From contig NZ_CP070496.1 of NCBI RefSeq assembly GCF_016925535.1, positions 434,001 to 498,000 of the forward strand: a DNA stretch of 64,000 bases. The letters are read 5' to 3'. This document shows positions 9,472-18,360 of this stretch, piece by piece; position 1 is the first letter of the stretch, and each line of letters opens with the position of its first letter. The notes under the pieces were generated by a model. It worked only from the letters and a program-made list of their open reading frames with translations. It did not search any database and was not told the origin of the DNA. The DNA is from Natronoglycomyces albus (GTDB lineage: Bacteria > Actinomycetota > Actinomycetes > Mycobacteriales > Micromonosporaceae). Position numbers and translations under genes: made by a program.

Positions 9472-10089
9472 ATGACTGTGAAGACTAAGACCACTCCTCG
9501 ACGCCGGGCCATGCGACTGGCCGCCCTTGCCAGCGGCGTCGTGCTTACCGCCGGGCTGGCCGCCTGCGGCGGCGACGACTCCAGCAGCAGCAGCGACTCA
9601 GGAGACAACGACAACGGCAGCAGCGACTCCAGTGACAACGGTGAGGCGGACGGCAACGACGGATCGAACCCCGGTTCGGCCCTGCCCGCCGGTTCCACCG
9701 TTGAAGTCGGAGACTGGGAAGTGACGCTAGGGGACACCGTCCTCGACGCGGCCGAGCTGGTGGCTGACGAGAACCAGTTCAACGACGAAGCCCAAGAAGG
9801 CCACCAGTTCGTCCTGGTCGCCATCGATGCCACCTACATTGGTGAAGATTCCGGAAACTTCTGGATCGACGTGACCATGAAGGTTCACGGCAGCGGCGGC
9901 AACACCTTCGACGACCGCTGTGGAGTGATCCCCGATGACATCACCGACGCCGGTGAGACGTTCAGCGGCGCATCCGTCAGCGGAAACCTGTGTGTCGAGG
10001 TCGAAAGCGACCAGCTGGACGGCGCGACGTGGATGGTCGAAGAACTCTTCTCTATGGACGACAACCGGTTCTTCATCGAGATCGAGTAA
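9472..10089 (+). CDS. DUF4352-type lipoprotein
   Basis: A 205-aa exported lipoprotein. It has an N-terminal Arg/Lys cluster, a hydrophobic stretch and lipobox LAAC at ~29-32, then a ~40-residue Ser/Asp/Asn/Gly linker that would hold the domain off the membrane. The rest (VGDWEVTLGDTVLD ... QFVLVAIDATYIG) matches the immunoglobulin-like DUF4352/telokin-like fold found in actinobacterial surface lipoproteins. Two Cys residues near 145 and 165 may form a disulphide. No enzymatic role is known. It diverges from the HTH/methylase-like gene through the palindromic promoter. Confidence 0.82.
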   Translation: MTVKTKTTPRRRAMRLAALASGVVLTAGLAACGGDDSSSSSDSGDNDNGSSDSSDNGEADGNDGSNPGSALPAGSTVEVGDWEVTLGDTVLDAAELVADENQFNDEAQEGHQFVLVAIDATYIGEDSGNFWIDVTMKVHGSGGNTFDDRCGVIPDDITDAGETFSGASVSGNLCVEVESDQLDGATWMVEELFSMDDNRFFIEIE

Positions 10090-10105
10090 GAAGACACTGG
10101 CCGAT

Positions 10106-10137
10106 GGCTTGGGGCGAACCCGCGTGCGCCCCAAGCC
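10106..10137. terminator. Hairpin between convergent genes
   Basis: GGCTTGGGGCG pairs with CGCCCCAAGCC across a 10-nt loop, 17 bp after the lipoprotein stop and just before the convergent HhH gene stop. Confidence 0.75.
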
Positions 10138-10152
10138 GGTGCCATGGCCTGG

Positions 10153-10965
10153 CTAGGGAATGAAGACGACGTACTCCTCTAGCTGCGGCAGGTACGTCGG
10201 ATCGATATCAATCTCCAACATCACCTCGCCCAACGATGAGAACGGCCCCACATGCCGAACCCGGTCCCGGATTTCCTGGGCCACAGCCTGCTCCACGCCA
10301 GGCAACTGTGCCATCTCCTCGACCGAGGCATGATTGAAGTCGACCAGTCCACCGTCATCGGACGATCCTCGCACAGAGGGGCGTCCATAACCCAGTTCCT
10401 TGGCCAACATGGGATCGGCGGCGATCAATGATCGTGCGTTGCGGCGATGCTGTTGCCTCTGTTGCACATGTTGCAATGGGCTCGGCTCACCAGCGGGCCG
10501 CGAATGCGGCCCAGACTGGGTGGGCTGCGACGAAGATTGGTGCGCGTGGGGAAACCAGCCGCCACCGCGCTGTGGCCCAGCGCTCGCGGCCTCCTTCGCG
10601 GCCGTGCGTACCAGACAGGCGTGAATCGTGGCGCCAATCCAGACGATCACGAAACCCAGCAACACGGTGTCGAACAGCGTCGAGTCATCCTCGGGCGCAT
10701 AGGCAAAGGTGACCGCCCAGACGTATACCAAGGCAGCTGAATAGAACACCGCTGAAAAGATCGACATGGCCGAGGTGAGGCGGACAGCCCGGTGAATGAA
10801 CACGGCCGGGGTCGCGAAACCGAAGGACAACAGGGGAAGCAGCGCCCACAAGACGCTGCCGAAGAATCGGAACCGACGCCGCGCCACAGCAGTGGGGAAG
10901 GGCTGGCCCCCAGCTGGCCGCGCTTGGGACATCGGTCGAGCTGGGATCGAATGGTTGTAACTCAA
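10153..10965 (-). CDS. Membrane protein with C-terminal helix-hairpin-helix domain
   Basis: Two to three hydrophobic segments in the first half (FFGSVLWALLPLLSFGFA, then IFSAVFYSAALVYVWAVTFA and TVLLGFVIVWIGATIHACLV) precede a Gln/Pro/Ser-rich linker. The final ~60 residues carry a ComEA-like HhH unit (DFNHASVEEMAQLPGVEQAV ... VGPFSSLGEV), a non-specific DNA- or protein-binding fold. The start is uncertain: TTG 10965 has AAAGGT nine bases upstream, ATG 10932 and GTG 11001 are alternatives. Unlike ComEA it lacks an obvious export signal before the HhH, so the HhH is probably cytosolic. Function unknown. Confidence 0.72.
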   Translation of the reverse strand: MSYNHSIPARPMSQARPAGGQPFPTAVARRRFRFFGSVLWALLPLLSFGFATPAVFIHRAVRLTSAMSIFSAVFYSAALVYVWAVTFAYAPEDDSTLFDTVLLGFVIVWIGATIHACLVRTAAKEAASAGPQRGGGWFPHAHQSSSQPTQSGPHSRPAGEPSPLQHVQQRQQHRRNARSLIAADPMLAKELGYGRPSVRGSSDDGGLVDFNHASVEEMAQLPGVEQAVAQEIRDRVRHVGPFSSLGEVMLEIDIDPTYLPQLEEYVVFIP

Positions 10966-11099
10966 GGGCAGTACACCTTTAGGTCCTAAATGAGCAAACA
11001 CCGCCCACGGCAGTCCTCGCTTGGGTGTCGTCGAGGCCGCGACATAGATGGGGGCACGTGCGGCACGTCGTCCATTTCGGAGACTACCTCACCGAGGCG

Positions 11100-12560
11100 T
11101 CAACGCGCAGCCGTAAATTCCCACTCTTCGATGTGACCTCCACGCCAACGGCGACTCGCCTCCCCTAAACGTGTCGACACATCCTCGCCCCAGGTGCCCA
11201 ACAGCTGCTGGGCCGCAACGGTTTCGGGGTGAGTGGCCCCAAGCGCCGAAGCCATATCGTCAACGAGCCCTCGCAACTCCTGGTCGGAGTGCCCATGCGC
11301 CCCTAGCGACCGCCGCAGCCGGGCCAGATTCAGGCGGGTACGCAACACCGTCAGGTGCTCATGACCCCACAAACGCTGCTGCTCATCGGTCACCGCCGTC
11401 AACCCGCTGATCGCCGCCTGGGTATGCCCCATTGCCGCCAGACACTCCGCGGCTCGCGAACGAGCGTTCAACGCCGCGCCGAGATCCACACCGCGCAACT
11501 CTTTGCCCAAGGCTCGAAACAAGGTCAGCGCCCCGGCCATATCCCCCTGCTCAAAGCGCCGCTCCGCCTCAGCCACCCGGCCGGACACCACTTCGGTGAC
11601 ATCACAGCTGGCGGGCCCTTGCGCGCGCAAAACCGCGATCGGCGCGCAAGGCAAGCGAAACGGCCACGTCGGGTCACCCGCGTCCCCCAGCGACTCAGTC
11701 GCCTCCGTACTCAGTAGCGGCACCAGCAGCCGATACAGCGTCGAATACACCTGCGCGGCGCTGGCGGGCCGATGCACGGGGTCCTTGGCCAACAGAGAGG
11801 CGACCAAGTCGGACAGTTCGTCCGGCGCGTCTGGGCGTACCGATGGCAGTGACGGGGGCCTTTGCGTCGCGTGGGCATGCAACACCGCGTACTGGGTGTG
11901 CGAATCGAAGACTCTTCTCCCGGTCGCCAGCTCGAACAGCAGGCAGCCCAGGGCATACAAGTCGGTATAGGGCCCGACGGTCTCGCCGTTGATCTGTTCG
12001 GGTGCCATGTAGTGGTCGGTTCCCACCCGGTCCCCAGTATGGGTCAGGCGGGTCTGATGGGTCTCCACTACGGCCGCGATCCCAAAATCGACTACCTTGA
12101 CCTGCCCATTTGTGTCGATGAGGATGTTCGCTGGTTTCAGGTCGCGGTGGATGACCGGCGTATCGTGAGCCTGCTGGAGCACAGCGGCGATCTGGGCCCC
12201 AATCGCGATCACCTGCGCCCACGGCAGGGGAGAGGATTCGGCTATCGCGTCATCGAGGTTCAGCCCGGGTATGTACTCCATCACCAGATAGAGCTGGGCT
12301 GCCTCGGCATCGAAATCGGCGTCATAGATGGCGGGCACGCCATCGTGGCGCACCCGCGCGGTCACCTGCGCCTCCCGGCGGAACCGGGCGATGATGCCGT
12401 CGGACTCCGATGCGCGGCCCAAGAGGTCGGATCGGATGAGTTTGACGGCGATATCGCGGTCTAGTCGCAGGTCACGGCCTTTCCATACTTGGCCCATGCC
12501 GCCGGTGGAGATCGTCGTCAGCAGGGCATAACGTGACGCGATCACCGATTTTTCACTCAC
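11100..12560 (-). CDS. Soluble Ser/Thr protein kinase with TPR-like C-terminus
   Basis: 486 aa from GTG 12560 (AAAGGA just upstream; the longer frame overlaps the promoter). A complete Hanks-type kinase domain is visible: glycine loop STGGMGQVWKG, catalytic lysine in AVKLI, HRDLKPANILI, DFG in VVDFGIAAV, and APEQ. Residues ~300-486 are helical and repeat-like (GHEHLTVLRTRLNLARLRRS, GATHPETVAAQQLLGTW), resembling tetratricopeptide repeats. There is no transmembrane segment and no PASTA domain, so this is not PknB. It is transcribed divergently from senX3, in the place phoU occupies in many actinomycetes. Confidence 0.9.
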   Translation of the reverse strand: MSEKSVIASRYALLTTISTGGMGQVWKGRDLRLDRDIAVKLIRSDLLGRASESDGIIARFRREAQVTARVRHDGVPAIYDADFDAEAAQLYLVMEYIPGLNLDDAIAESSPLPWAQVIAIGAQIAAVLQQAHDTPVIHRDLKPANILIDTNGQVKVVDFGIAAVVETHQTRLTHTGDRVGTDHYMAPEQINGETVGPYTDLYALGCLLFELATGRRVFDSHTQYAVLHAHATQRPPSLPSVRPDAPDELSDLVASLLAKDPVHRPASAAQVYSTLYRLLVPLLSTEATESLGDAGDPTWPFRLPCAPIAVLRAQGPASCDVTEVVSGRVAEAERRFEQGDMAGALTLFRALGKELRGVDLGAALNARSRAAECLAAMGHTQAAISGLTAVTDEQQRLWGHEHLTVLRTRLNLARLRRSLGAHGHSDQELRGLVDDMASALGATHPETVAAQQLLGTWGEDVSTRLGEASRRWRGGHIEEWEFTAAR

Positions 12561-12627
12561 CTGTCCTTTGTTAGCACATCGGGGGAGAAGCTCCCAGGCC
12601 CGCGCGAGCCTGATTGGCCACCTAGAC

Positions 12628-12649
12628 ATTCACCTCACATTCACATTGT
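12628..12649 (+). promoter_or_regulatory. Putative PHO box (two 11-bp direct repeats)
   Basis: ATTCACCTCAC is followed immediately by ATTCACATTGT, giving two 11-bp direct repeats with an (A/G)TTCAC core, the arrangement of PhoP/RegX3 boxes in actinomycetes. It sits 40 bp before senX3 in the divergent kinase/senX3 promoter, which suggests autoregulation. Confidence 0.55.
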
Positions 12650-12688
12650 TGTTTTTCCTGGGGACCTCCCCATGCCTACAATCGAGAC

Positions 12689-14014
12689 GTGGTGAAACGA
12701 CAGCGCGCACGAACTGCAAAAACACCCTCCTCAGCTGGGGAGGACCAGCGGGGTGCCGCCCTGCGCAGTGTCACCGTGGGACTGATAGCCGGAGCCGCCT
12801 CTGCCAGTGTGGCGATCTTGCGCCGCCGCAACCGTGCCCCGGCCGCGGAGGTTCGCTCCCGATCTGGCCTCGGCGGTCCGGACAAGCCTCGGCGGGCCAC
12901 CGTCTCGGCGGGTAGCTACGAACCGCCCCGTTTCAACTCCGCGCTTGACGCCCTGAGATCGGGAATCGTCGTCGTCGATGCGGGGGGCACCGTCACCTAC
13001 GCCAACCTCACCGCTGAAAATCTGGGCCTCATCGATGAGGACAAGCTCAGTTTCCTCGCCTTGCGGGCGCTGGTGGCACAGGTGAGGCGTTCGGGGCGGG
13101 TGCGTGACACCGAGTTGGAGGTCGCCGCGCCGGAAATGGGCGACCCGATCGCGGTGCGAGCTCGCATCACGCCGCTGCCCGATGAGGCCGCCGTCATCGA
13201 GCTGACCGACATTTCCGAGCTGCATCGCGTTGAGGCGGTGCGGCGCGATTTCGTCGCCAACGTCAGCCACGAGCTGAAGACTCCGGTGGGGGCGTTGCAG
13301 GTGCTGGCTGAGGCTTTGCAGGAGGCCACGGCCGACCCCGACGCGGCCGAGCGGTTTGCCGCGCGTATTCAGAAGGAAGCCACCCGCATCGGCCATCTGG
13401 TGCAAGATCTGTTGGTGCTCTCGCGGTTGCAGGGGGCCGAGCCGTTGCCTGCCCCGCAGCCGGTCGCCGTGGACCGGCTCATTAGCGACGCCTTCGACCA
13501 GTGCCGGGTGCTCGCCGAAGACAAGGGCATTCGCCTCCAGCGCGATGGGCTTGAGGGCATTGAGGTCACCGGTTCGGAATCGCAGCTGGTCACAGCGGTC
13601 AAGAACCTGGTTCACAACGCCATTTCGTATTCGCCGGAGGAAACGACGGTCACGGTGCGCGTTGGAGTCGCGGTACCGCAAAACCAGGTGGCGAAGGCTC
13701 GCACCATCTGTATCAGCGTCGCCGATGAGGGTATCGGTATCGCCCAGGAGAATCTCGATCGGATTTTCGAACGCTTTTACCGGGTCGATTCCGCCCGCTC
13801 TCGTGCCACGGGAGGCACCGGCCTGGGATTGGCCATTGTGAAGCATATCGCCGTGAATCATGGTGGTCGTATCGAAGTGTCCAGTATGCCCGAAGTTGGA
13901 ACAACGTTCACTTTGATGTTGCCTGAACGTACGGTAAACGCCGACCGCTCATCACCGACGGCGGATGAAATCAACACATCCGAGAAATCGGCTGGCCCGA
14001 CTAAGGAAGGTTGA
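12689..14014 (+). CDS. senX3: Phosphate-sensing histidine kinase SenX3 (PhoR type)
   Basis: 441 aa from GTG 12689 (a second GTG follows at once). The order is: basic N-terminus, one hydrophobic segment (~27-46), PAS domain (ALRSGIVVVDAGGTVTYANL), HisKA with NVSHELKTP (phosphoacceptor His194), and an HATPase_c domain with N-box (LVHNAISYSP), DEGIGI and GGTGLGLAI. It should autophosphorylate in response to phosphate supply and pass the phosphate to RegX3. Most actinobacterial SenX3 proteins have two membrane segments; only one is clear here. The stop lies 2 bp before the regX3 start, so the pair is co-translated. Confidence 0.93.
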   Translation: MVKRQRARTAKTPSSAGEDQRGAALRSVTVGLIAGAASASVAILRRRNRAPAAEVRSRSGLGGPDKPRRATVSAGSYEPPRFNSALDALRSGIVVVDAGGTVTYANLTAENLGLIDEDKLSFLALRALVAQVRRSGRVRDTELEVAAPEMGDPIAVRARITPLPDEAAVIELTDISELHRVEAVRRDFVANVSHELKTPVGALQVLAEALQEATADPDAAERFAARIQKEATRIGHLVQDLLVLSRLQGAEPLPAPQPVAVDRLISDAFDQCRVLAEDKGIRLQRDGLEGIEVTGSESQLVTAVKNLVHNAISYSPEETTVTVRVGVAVPQNQVAKARTICISVADEGIGIAQENLDRIFERFYRVDSARSRATGGTGLGLAIVKHIAVNHGGRIEVSSMPEVGTTFTLMLPERTVNADRSSPTADEINTSEKSAGPTKEG

Positions 14015-14016
14015 TC

Positions 14017-14706
14017 GTGACCCGAGTGCTCGTAGTGGAAGACGAAGAGTCGTTTTCCGATGCCCTGTCTTACATGCTCACCAAGGAGGGTTTCGAGGTG
14101 GCCGTGGCCGCCGATGGTTCCGCAGCGCTCAAGGAGTACGAACGCGCCGGGGCGGACGTGATCTTGCTGGATTTGATGTTGCCCGAAAAGTCCGGCACCG
14201 AGGTGTGCCGGGAACTGCGGGCTGAGTCCTCTGTGCCCATCATCATGGTGACCGCCCGCGATTCCGAAGTGGATAAAGTGGTGGGCTTGGAGCTGGGGGC
14301 CGACGACTACATCACCAAGCCCTATTCTCCGCGTGAACTGGTCGCTCGCATCCGCGCGGTGCTGCGGCGTTCGAGTGAGCCAACTGACCCGGTGCAAACC
14401 GTGTTGGAGGCTGGGCCGGTGCGCATGGACGTTGACCGCCACACCGTCACCGTTGGTGGCGACAACGTGCAGTTGCCGCTGAAGGAGTTCGAGCTGCTGG
14501 AGATGCTGTTGCGCAATGCCGGACGAGTGTTGACTCGTGGCCAGCTGATCGACCGCGTCTGGGGTGCCAACTACGTGGGCGACACCAAGACCCTTGATGT
14601 GCACGTGAAGCGGTTGCGTTCCAAGATCGAATCCGAGCCGGGCAAGCCTCGCCATCTGGTGACGGTTCGGGGCCTGGGCTACAAGTTCGACCCAAACCCT
14701 CGGTAG
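14017..14706 (+). CDS. regX3: Response regulator RegX3 (PhoP type)
   Basis: 229 aa from GTG 14017, with AAGGAAGG six bases upstream; TTG 14011 overlapping the senX3 stop is less likely. Receiver domain with acidic pair EDEE, phosphoacceptor in VILLDLMLP (~Asp52) and Lys in YITKPYSPRE; OmpR/PhoB winged helix with RGQLIDRVWG and HVKRLRSKIE. It should bind PHO boxes, probably including the one at 12628, and control phosphate-starvation genes. Confidence 0.95.
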   Translation: MTRVLVVEDEESFSDALSYMLTKEGFEVAVAADGSAALKEYERAGADVILLDLMLPEKSGTEVCRELRAESSVPIIMVTARDSEVDKVVGLELGADDYITKPYSPRELVARIRAVLRRSSEPTDPVQTVLEAGPVRMDVDRHTVTVGGDNVQLPLKEFELLEMLLRNAGRVLTRGQLIDRVWGANYVGDTKTLDVHVKRLRSKIESEPGKPRHLVTVRGLGYKFDPNPR

Positions 14707-15082
14707 CGCAATTGCGAACCAGGCCTTTCGCTGTCTCGTTGTGCGGCATTGCGCCCGCGCTATCGCATTAGAGGTTTACATTGTTCTTTTCCGTATACGT
14801 CCACTTATTACCGAAGTAATCCACTCCGGATTCCTACTCGCCGGTATAACCAAGATCACCAAAGTCGAAGGCAGCGCTGTTAGAGCTCTTCCTCGCTTGC
14901 GAATCAGCCCCGTCTGTCATCCGACAGAGGGGCCATTTTCTTGCGTTCGTCCACCTCAGCACCCAGAAAACACCGGCCCGGGTCCTCCTTGAGGAGGAGC
15001 GAAACTTCGTTCCGGCAACGGAAGAGGATAGGGCACGTGCGCATTAGTGTTAAGCGAGTGAGAAACGTAGGAGATGTCAGAA
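14707..15082. other. Intergenic region regX3 / ABC exporter, with terminator
   Basis: Holds an imperfect hairpin (GCCCCGTCTGT with ACAGAGGGGC, 14907-14933) followed by CCATTTTC, a likely terminator for senX3-regX3. The rest is the presumed promoter of the ABC operon, with no clear -10/-35 pair by eye. The only reading frame is short and not protein-like. Confidence 0.6.
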
Positions 15083-15955
15083 ATGCTTGAAGTATCTAAT
15101 CTGCATAAGCGTTTCGGTGACGTAGTTGCCCTTGATGGAGTGTCGTTCTCCATCAAACCTGGAGAGCTCACCGGATTCGTCGGCGCCAACGGCGCCGGAA
15201 AAACCACCACCATGCGCATCATGATGGGAGTGCTGAACAACGACTCTGGCGAGGTCGTTCATGGGGGCAAACCCGTGGTTGGCGATATGCGCACCCGCTG
15301 GGGATACATGCCCGAAGAGCGCGGCCTATACCCCAAGATGAAGGTGGCCGAGCAGATCGCCTACTTCGGACAGTTGCATGGCATGAGCCCGGCCGATGCC
15401 AAGTCCGCCACTGCCGACCTGCTCGAACAGCTGGAACTGACCGCGCGAGCCAAGGATGACGTCCAAGACCTCTCGCTTGGTAATCAGCAGCGTGTTCAGC
15501 TGGCCGTCTCCCTGGTACACACCCCCGAGGTCCTGGTTCTGGACGAACCCTTCTCCGGCCTGGACCCCCTGGCTGTCGATGTCATGGCCGAGTCGTTGAA
15601 GCGCCGCGCCAGCTCCGGCGTGCCGGTGCTGTTCTCCAGCCACCAGCTGGAACTCATGGAACGCATTTGCGACTCCGTCGTCATCATCTCCGGCGGCAAG
15701 ATCATCGCCAAAGGCACGGTTGAACAGCTGCGTAGCGACGCGGTCAAGCAGTTGCGCCTCAACGTCGAAACGAGTGCGGACCTCACCGACGTCCTCCCCG
15801 GCACTGTTACGCGCGATGGCGACGACTACCTGGTCGCCGATGCCCCCGACAGTCAAGCCGTACTCGCCGCCGCCCAAGCGGCCGGTCCCATTAACAGCTT
15901 TGGCTACGACCGCCCCAGTCTGGCCGAGATCTTCCGAGAGGTGGTTGCCAAATGA
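15083..15955 (+). CDS. ABC transporter ATP-binding protein
   Basis: 290 aa from ATG 15083, nine bases after GTAGGAG; ATG 15074 abuts the ribosome site and is less likely. Walker A GANGAGKTT, Q-loop (GYMPEERGLYP), a variant signature LSLGNQQRVQLA (LSxGxQ with N), Walker B VLVLDEP and the switch His in FSSHQLELM are all visible. The C-terminal ~80 residues form the accessory domain seen in NatA/YhaQ-type exporters. With the next gene it forms a two-component ABC-2 exporter, possibly for Na+, drugs or peptides; the substrate is not evident. Confidence 0.9.
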   Translation: MLEVSNLHKRFGDVVALDGVSFSIKPGELTGFVGANGAGKTTTMRIMMGVLNNDSGEVVHGGKPVVGDMRTRWGYMPEERGLYPKMKVAEQIAYFGQLHGMSPADAKSATADLLEQLELTARAKDDVQDLSLGNQQRVQLAVSLVHTPEVLVLDEPFSGLDPLAVDVMAESLKRRASSGVPVLFSSHQLELMERICDSVVIISGGKIIAKGTVEQLRSDAVKQLRLNVETSADLTDVLPGTVTRDGDDYLVADAPDSQAVLAAAQAAGPINSFGYDRPSLAEIFREVVAK

Positions 15956-17151
15956 GCAATGACACCAAACCACACCAGCGGGCATCGCGGATGCGGGGCC
16001 TCGGATTGGTCACCGCTCGCGAGATCAAGGTGCGTGGCCTCAGCAAGGCCAACCTGGTCAGCCTGGGCATCACCGTGGTCGTCATCGGCATCCTCGCGGC
16101 GTTGCCCAGCTTCTTCGATGGCGACTCGCAGCACGAGGTTGGTTTCGCTGGCGAAACAGCCGCGTCGATGCAAGAACACTTTGAAGCCGCCGCCGAGGCA
16201 TCCGATGTGTCGGTGGAGATCACGCGGTATGACACGATCGCTCAGGCCGAAGAGGCCGTCGAAGAGGGCGACATTCACGTCGCCGTCGCTGACGGAAACC
16301 TCTATGTGGACGGTTCGGTAGCCACCGAACTGGAGCTTCTGCTGGAATCGGCTCACGCTGCCGTGTCGGGAAATGAGCAGCTGATCGAGGCCGGACTTGA
16401 CCCCGCCGAAGTGTTCTCCGCTCTCAACGTCGAGCCGCTGGCCACGGTGCAGCTAGGCGAAGACGGCAGCGACCAGGGCATGCGGGCTTTCATCGGCACC
16501 TTCGTCGCCCTCATTCTCATGTTCACCATCATGATGCCGACGATGTACGTCGCCATGGGCGTGGTCGAGGAGAAGAGCAGCCGCATCGTCGAGATCCTGT
16601 TGACCTCCTTGAAACCCTGGCAGTTGTTGGGCGGAAAGATTCTCGGTCTGGGCGTCATCGGCGCGGTGAACGTCGGTGTCATCATCGTGACCTCGCTGGG
16701 AGTCTCGGCGGCGGTCGGTACCTTGCCCGAACTGCCCGATGGCGTCACCGAAGTACTTGGCACGATGATCATCTGGTGGATTCTGGGCTATGCGATCTTC
16801 GCGGCCATGGCTGGAGCCGCTGGCTCGCTGGTCAGCCGCCAAGAGGATTCGAACTCCGTGCTGACCCCGGTCACGATGCTGATCATGGTCGGCTACTTCG
16901 GAGCGATCTATGCCCTAAACGACCCGCAAGGACCAGTCGCACAGGCCCTGTCCATCATTCCGCCGTTCTCGGCCTTCACGATGCCGGCCCGTCAGGTTGC
17001 CGTCGACGTCCCGCTGTGGGAATCGTTGCTGGCCGCTGGGTTGCTGTTGGTCGCGGCTGCCGGAATGCTCGCGGTCGGTTCGACCATCTACAAGCGGTCG
17101 GTCATGCGGACCGGGTCGCGGGTGAAATTGATGGAAGTACTGCGCTCCTAA
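15952..17151 (+). CDS. ABC-2 type permease (NatB/YhaP-like)
   Basis: 399 aa; its ATG overlaps the stop of the ATPase gene by 4 bp. One N-terminal membrane segment (LVSLGITVVVIGILAALPSF) is followed by a ~130-residue extracytoplasmic region and then five or six membrane helices. The signature VVEEKSSRIVEILLTS after the second helix is characteristic of ABC-2 permeases of the NatB/YhaP family. It forms the membrane part of the exporter with the preceding ATPase. Confidence 0.9.
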   Translation: MSNDTKPHQRASRMRGLGLVTAREIKVRGLSKANLVSLGITVVVIGILAALPSFFDGDSQHEVGFAGETAASMQEHFEAAAEASDVSVEITRYDTIAQAEEAVEEGDIHVAVADGNLYVDGSVATELELLLESAHAAVSGNEQLIEAGLDPAEVFSALNVEPLATVQLGEDGSDQGMRAFIGTFVALILMFTIMMPTMYVAMGVVEEKSSRIVEILLTSLKPWQLLGGKILGLGVIGAVNVGVIIVTSLGVSAAVGTLPELPDGVTEVLGTMIIWWILGYAIFAAMAGAAGSLVSRQEDSNSVLTPVTMLIMVGYFGAIYALNDPQGPVAQALSIIPPFSAFTMPARQVAVDVPLWESLLAAGLLLVAAAGMLAVGSTIYKRSVMRTGSRVKLMEVLRS

Positions 17152-17238
17152 GGCTTTACTCCAGGTCTGCACGGCTCTCACAGCGTGAGCCGAACACCCA
17201 GCAGACCGTGCGGCCCATGTTCACGAACAAAGAGTGAC

Positions 17239-17316
17239 GACTCCCAACAGTGCACTTGTGAATCGACTTTGGCTGGTCAGACACGAGTGTCACTTGGAGG
17301 AGGACTGTTGGGAGTC
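17239..17316 (+). repeat. 13-bp inverted repeat spanning a ribosome site
   Basis: GACTCCCAACAGT (17239-17251) is the exact complement of ACTGTTGGGAGTC (17304-17316), 52 bases apart. The right arm directly follows GGAGGAGG and covers a TTG codon, so pairing would hide that start. Confidence 0.7.
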
Positions 17317-17466
17317 CTCGGCACCCTCAGGTGCTGGCTCCGCGTGGCATGGGCCGCGTTTTTCTCTCCTGGCCGTAGGGTCATGATCACAGCACCTATT
17401 GTGCGCTGGTGCACAGGCGTTTTACCTGCTCTAGCTCTCATGATCACGTTAGGCCTCCTCCGATGA
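17308..17466 (+). CDS. Possible 52-aa leader peptide or small membrane protein
   Basis: TTG 17308 lies four bases after GGAGGAGG and opens a 52-codon frame ending at 17466. It is basic in the first half and ends with a hydrophobic stretch (GVLPALALMITLGLL). Only the strong ribosome site and the inverted repeat over the start argue for it. It could be a leader peptide for ktrAB, or chance. Confidence 0.25.
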   Translation: MGVLGTLRCWLRVAWAAFFSPGRRVMITAPIVRWCTGVLPALALMITLGLLR

Positions 17467-17669
17467 AACCGGCCAGAATCGAGGAGTATCTTCTGTACGG
17501 GATTCGGCGGAACCCTCGTCGAATCCGAGGCGTCCCCGTCGGTGCTTCACAGGATCGACGTGAACGCAGAACATGTGGGCCGGGCCCACTGACTCTCCAG
17601 TGGAATGACTCGGCTGGATATTTCAGACACAAAGGATCTAAATGTGCTTATGTGGGGTAGAGGAGAATT

Positions 17670-18350
17670 GTGGGACTAATCGGCCGATCGAATCGCAAAC
17701 ATGCCGACGCCGTCGCGGTGATCGGACTGGGGCGGTTCGGCGGCGCCGTCGCCGTATCGTTGGAAAACCAAGGTCACGAGGTCTTGGCCATTGATGAGCG
17801 CGATGACGTCGTACAGCGTTTCTCTGAGACATTGACCCACGTGGTGCAGGCGGACTCCACGAGCGCCACGGCCATGAAACAGCTGGGTGTGGGCGAATTC
17901 GACCATGTTGTGGTCGCCATTGGCACCGGTGTCGAAGCCAGCGTGTTGACGGTGCTGACCTTGAAGGAAATAGGTGCCCAAGAGGTCTGGGCCAAGGCCA
18001 TCACCGCCAAGCACGGCGAAATCCTGTCACTGGTGGGGGCCAGCCACGTGGTGTACCCCGAGGCGGAGATGGGGCAGCGAGTTGCCCACCTGGTCACGGG
18101 GAAGATGATGGACTTCATCGAATTTGACCACGGCTTCGCCTTGGCCAAGACCCGCGCGCCTCAGGAAGCGGTTGGTAAGACTCTTGGGGAGACGAAACTC
18201 CGCTCCCGCTACGGCATCACCGTGGTCGGTATCAAGACCAGCGAAGAAGAGTTCACCTACGCGCAACCGAGCACCATGGTCCGAGAAGGCGACACTTTGA
18301 TCGTCGCCGGGCCCACGACCAAGACCGAAACTTTCGCGTCGATCACCTGA
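17670..18350 (+). CDS. ktrA: K+ uptake regulatory subunit KtrA/TrkA (RCK protein)
   Basis: 226 aa from GTG 17670 with AGAGGAG before it. An N-terminal RCK Rossmann domain (VIGLGRFGGAVAVSL, then acidic ERDD at the ribose site) is followed by an RCK_C/TrkA_C domain (GKTLGETKLRSRYGITVVGI) that in relatives can bind c-di-AMP. It forms a cytosolic ring that gates the KtrB channel-like subunit in response to ATP/ADP or NAD(H). It lies 10 bp upstream of ktrB, clearly one operon. Confidence 0.93.
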   Translation: MGLIGRSNRKHADAVAVIGLGRFGGAVAVSLENQGHEVLAIDERDDVVQRFSETLTHVVQADSTSATAMKQLGVGEFDHVVVAIGTGVEASVLTVLTLKEIGAQEVWAKAITAKHGEILSLVGASHVVYPEAEMGQRVAHLVTGKMMDFIEFDHGFALAKTRAPQEAVGKTLGETKLRSRYGITVVGIKTSEEEFTYAQPSTMVREGDTLIVAGPTTKTETFASIT

Positions 18351-18360
18351 CGTTTCTGAC

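Larger units (their letters stand above)
17152..17669 (+). other. Long structured leader upstream of ktrAB
   Basis: About 520 bp without a certain gene. It contains a 13-bp inverted repeat (17239-17251 with 17304-17316), a GCACC-CTCA-GGTGC hairpin (17321-17334), two copies of TCATGATCAC (17381 and 17438), and a 7-bp inverted repeat (17500 and 17520). A small frame preceded by GGAGGAGG starts at 17308. Such a leader before potassium-uptake genes suggests RNA-level control, but I could not match the c-di-AMP (ydaO) riboswitch consensus by eye. Confidence 0.4.
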
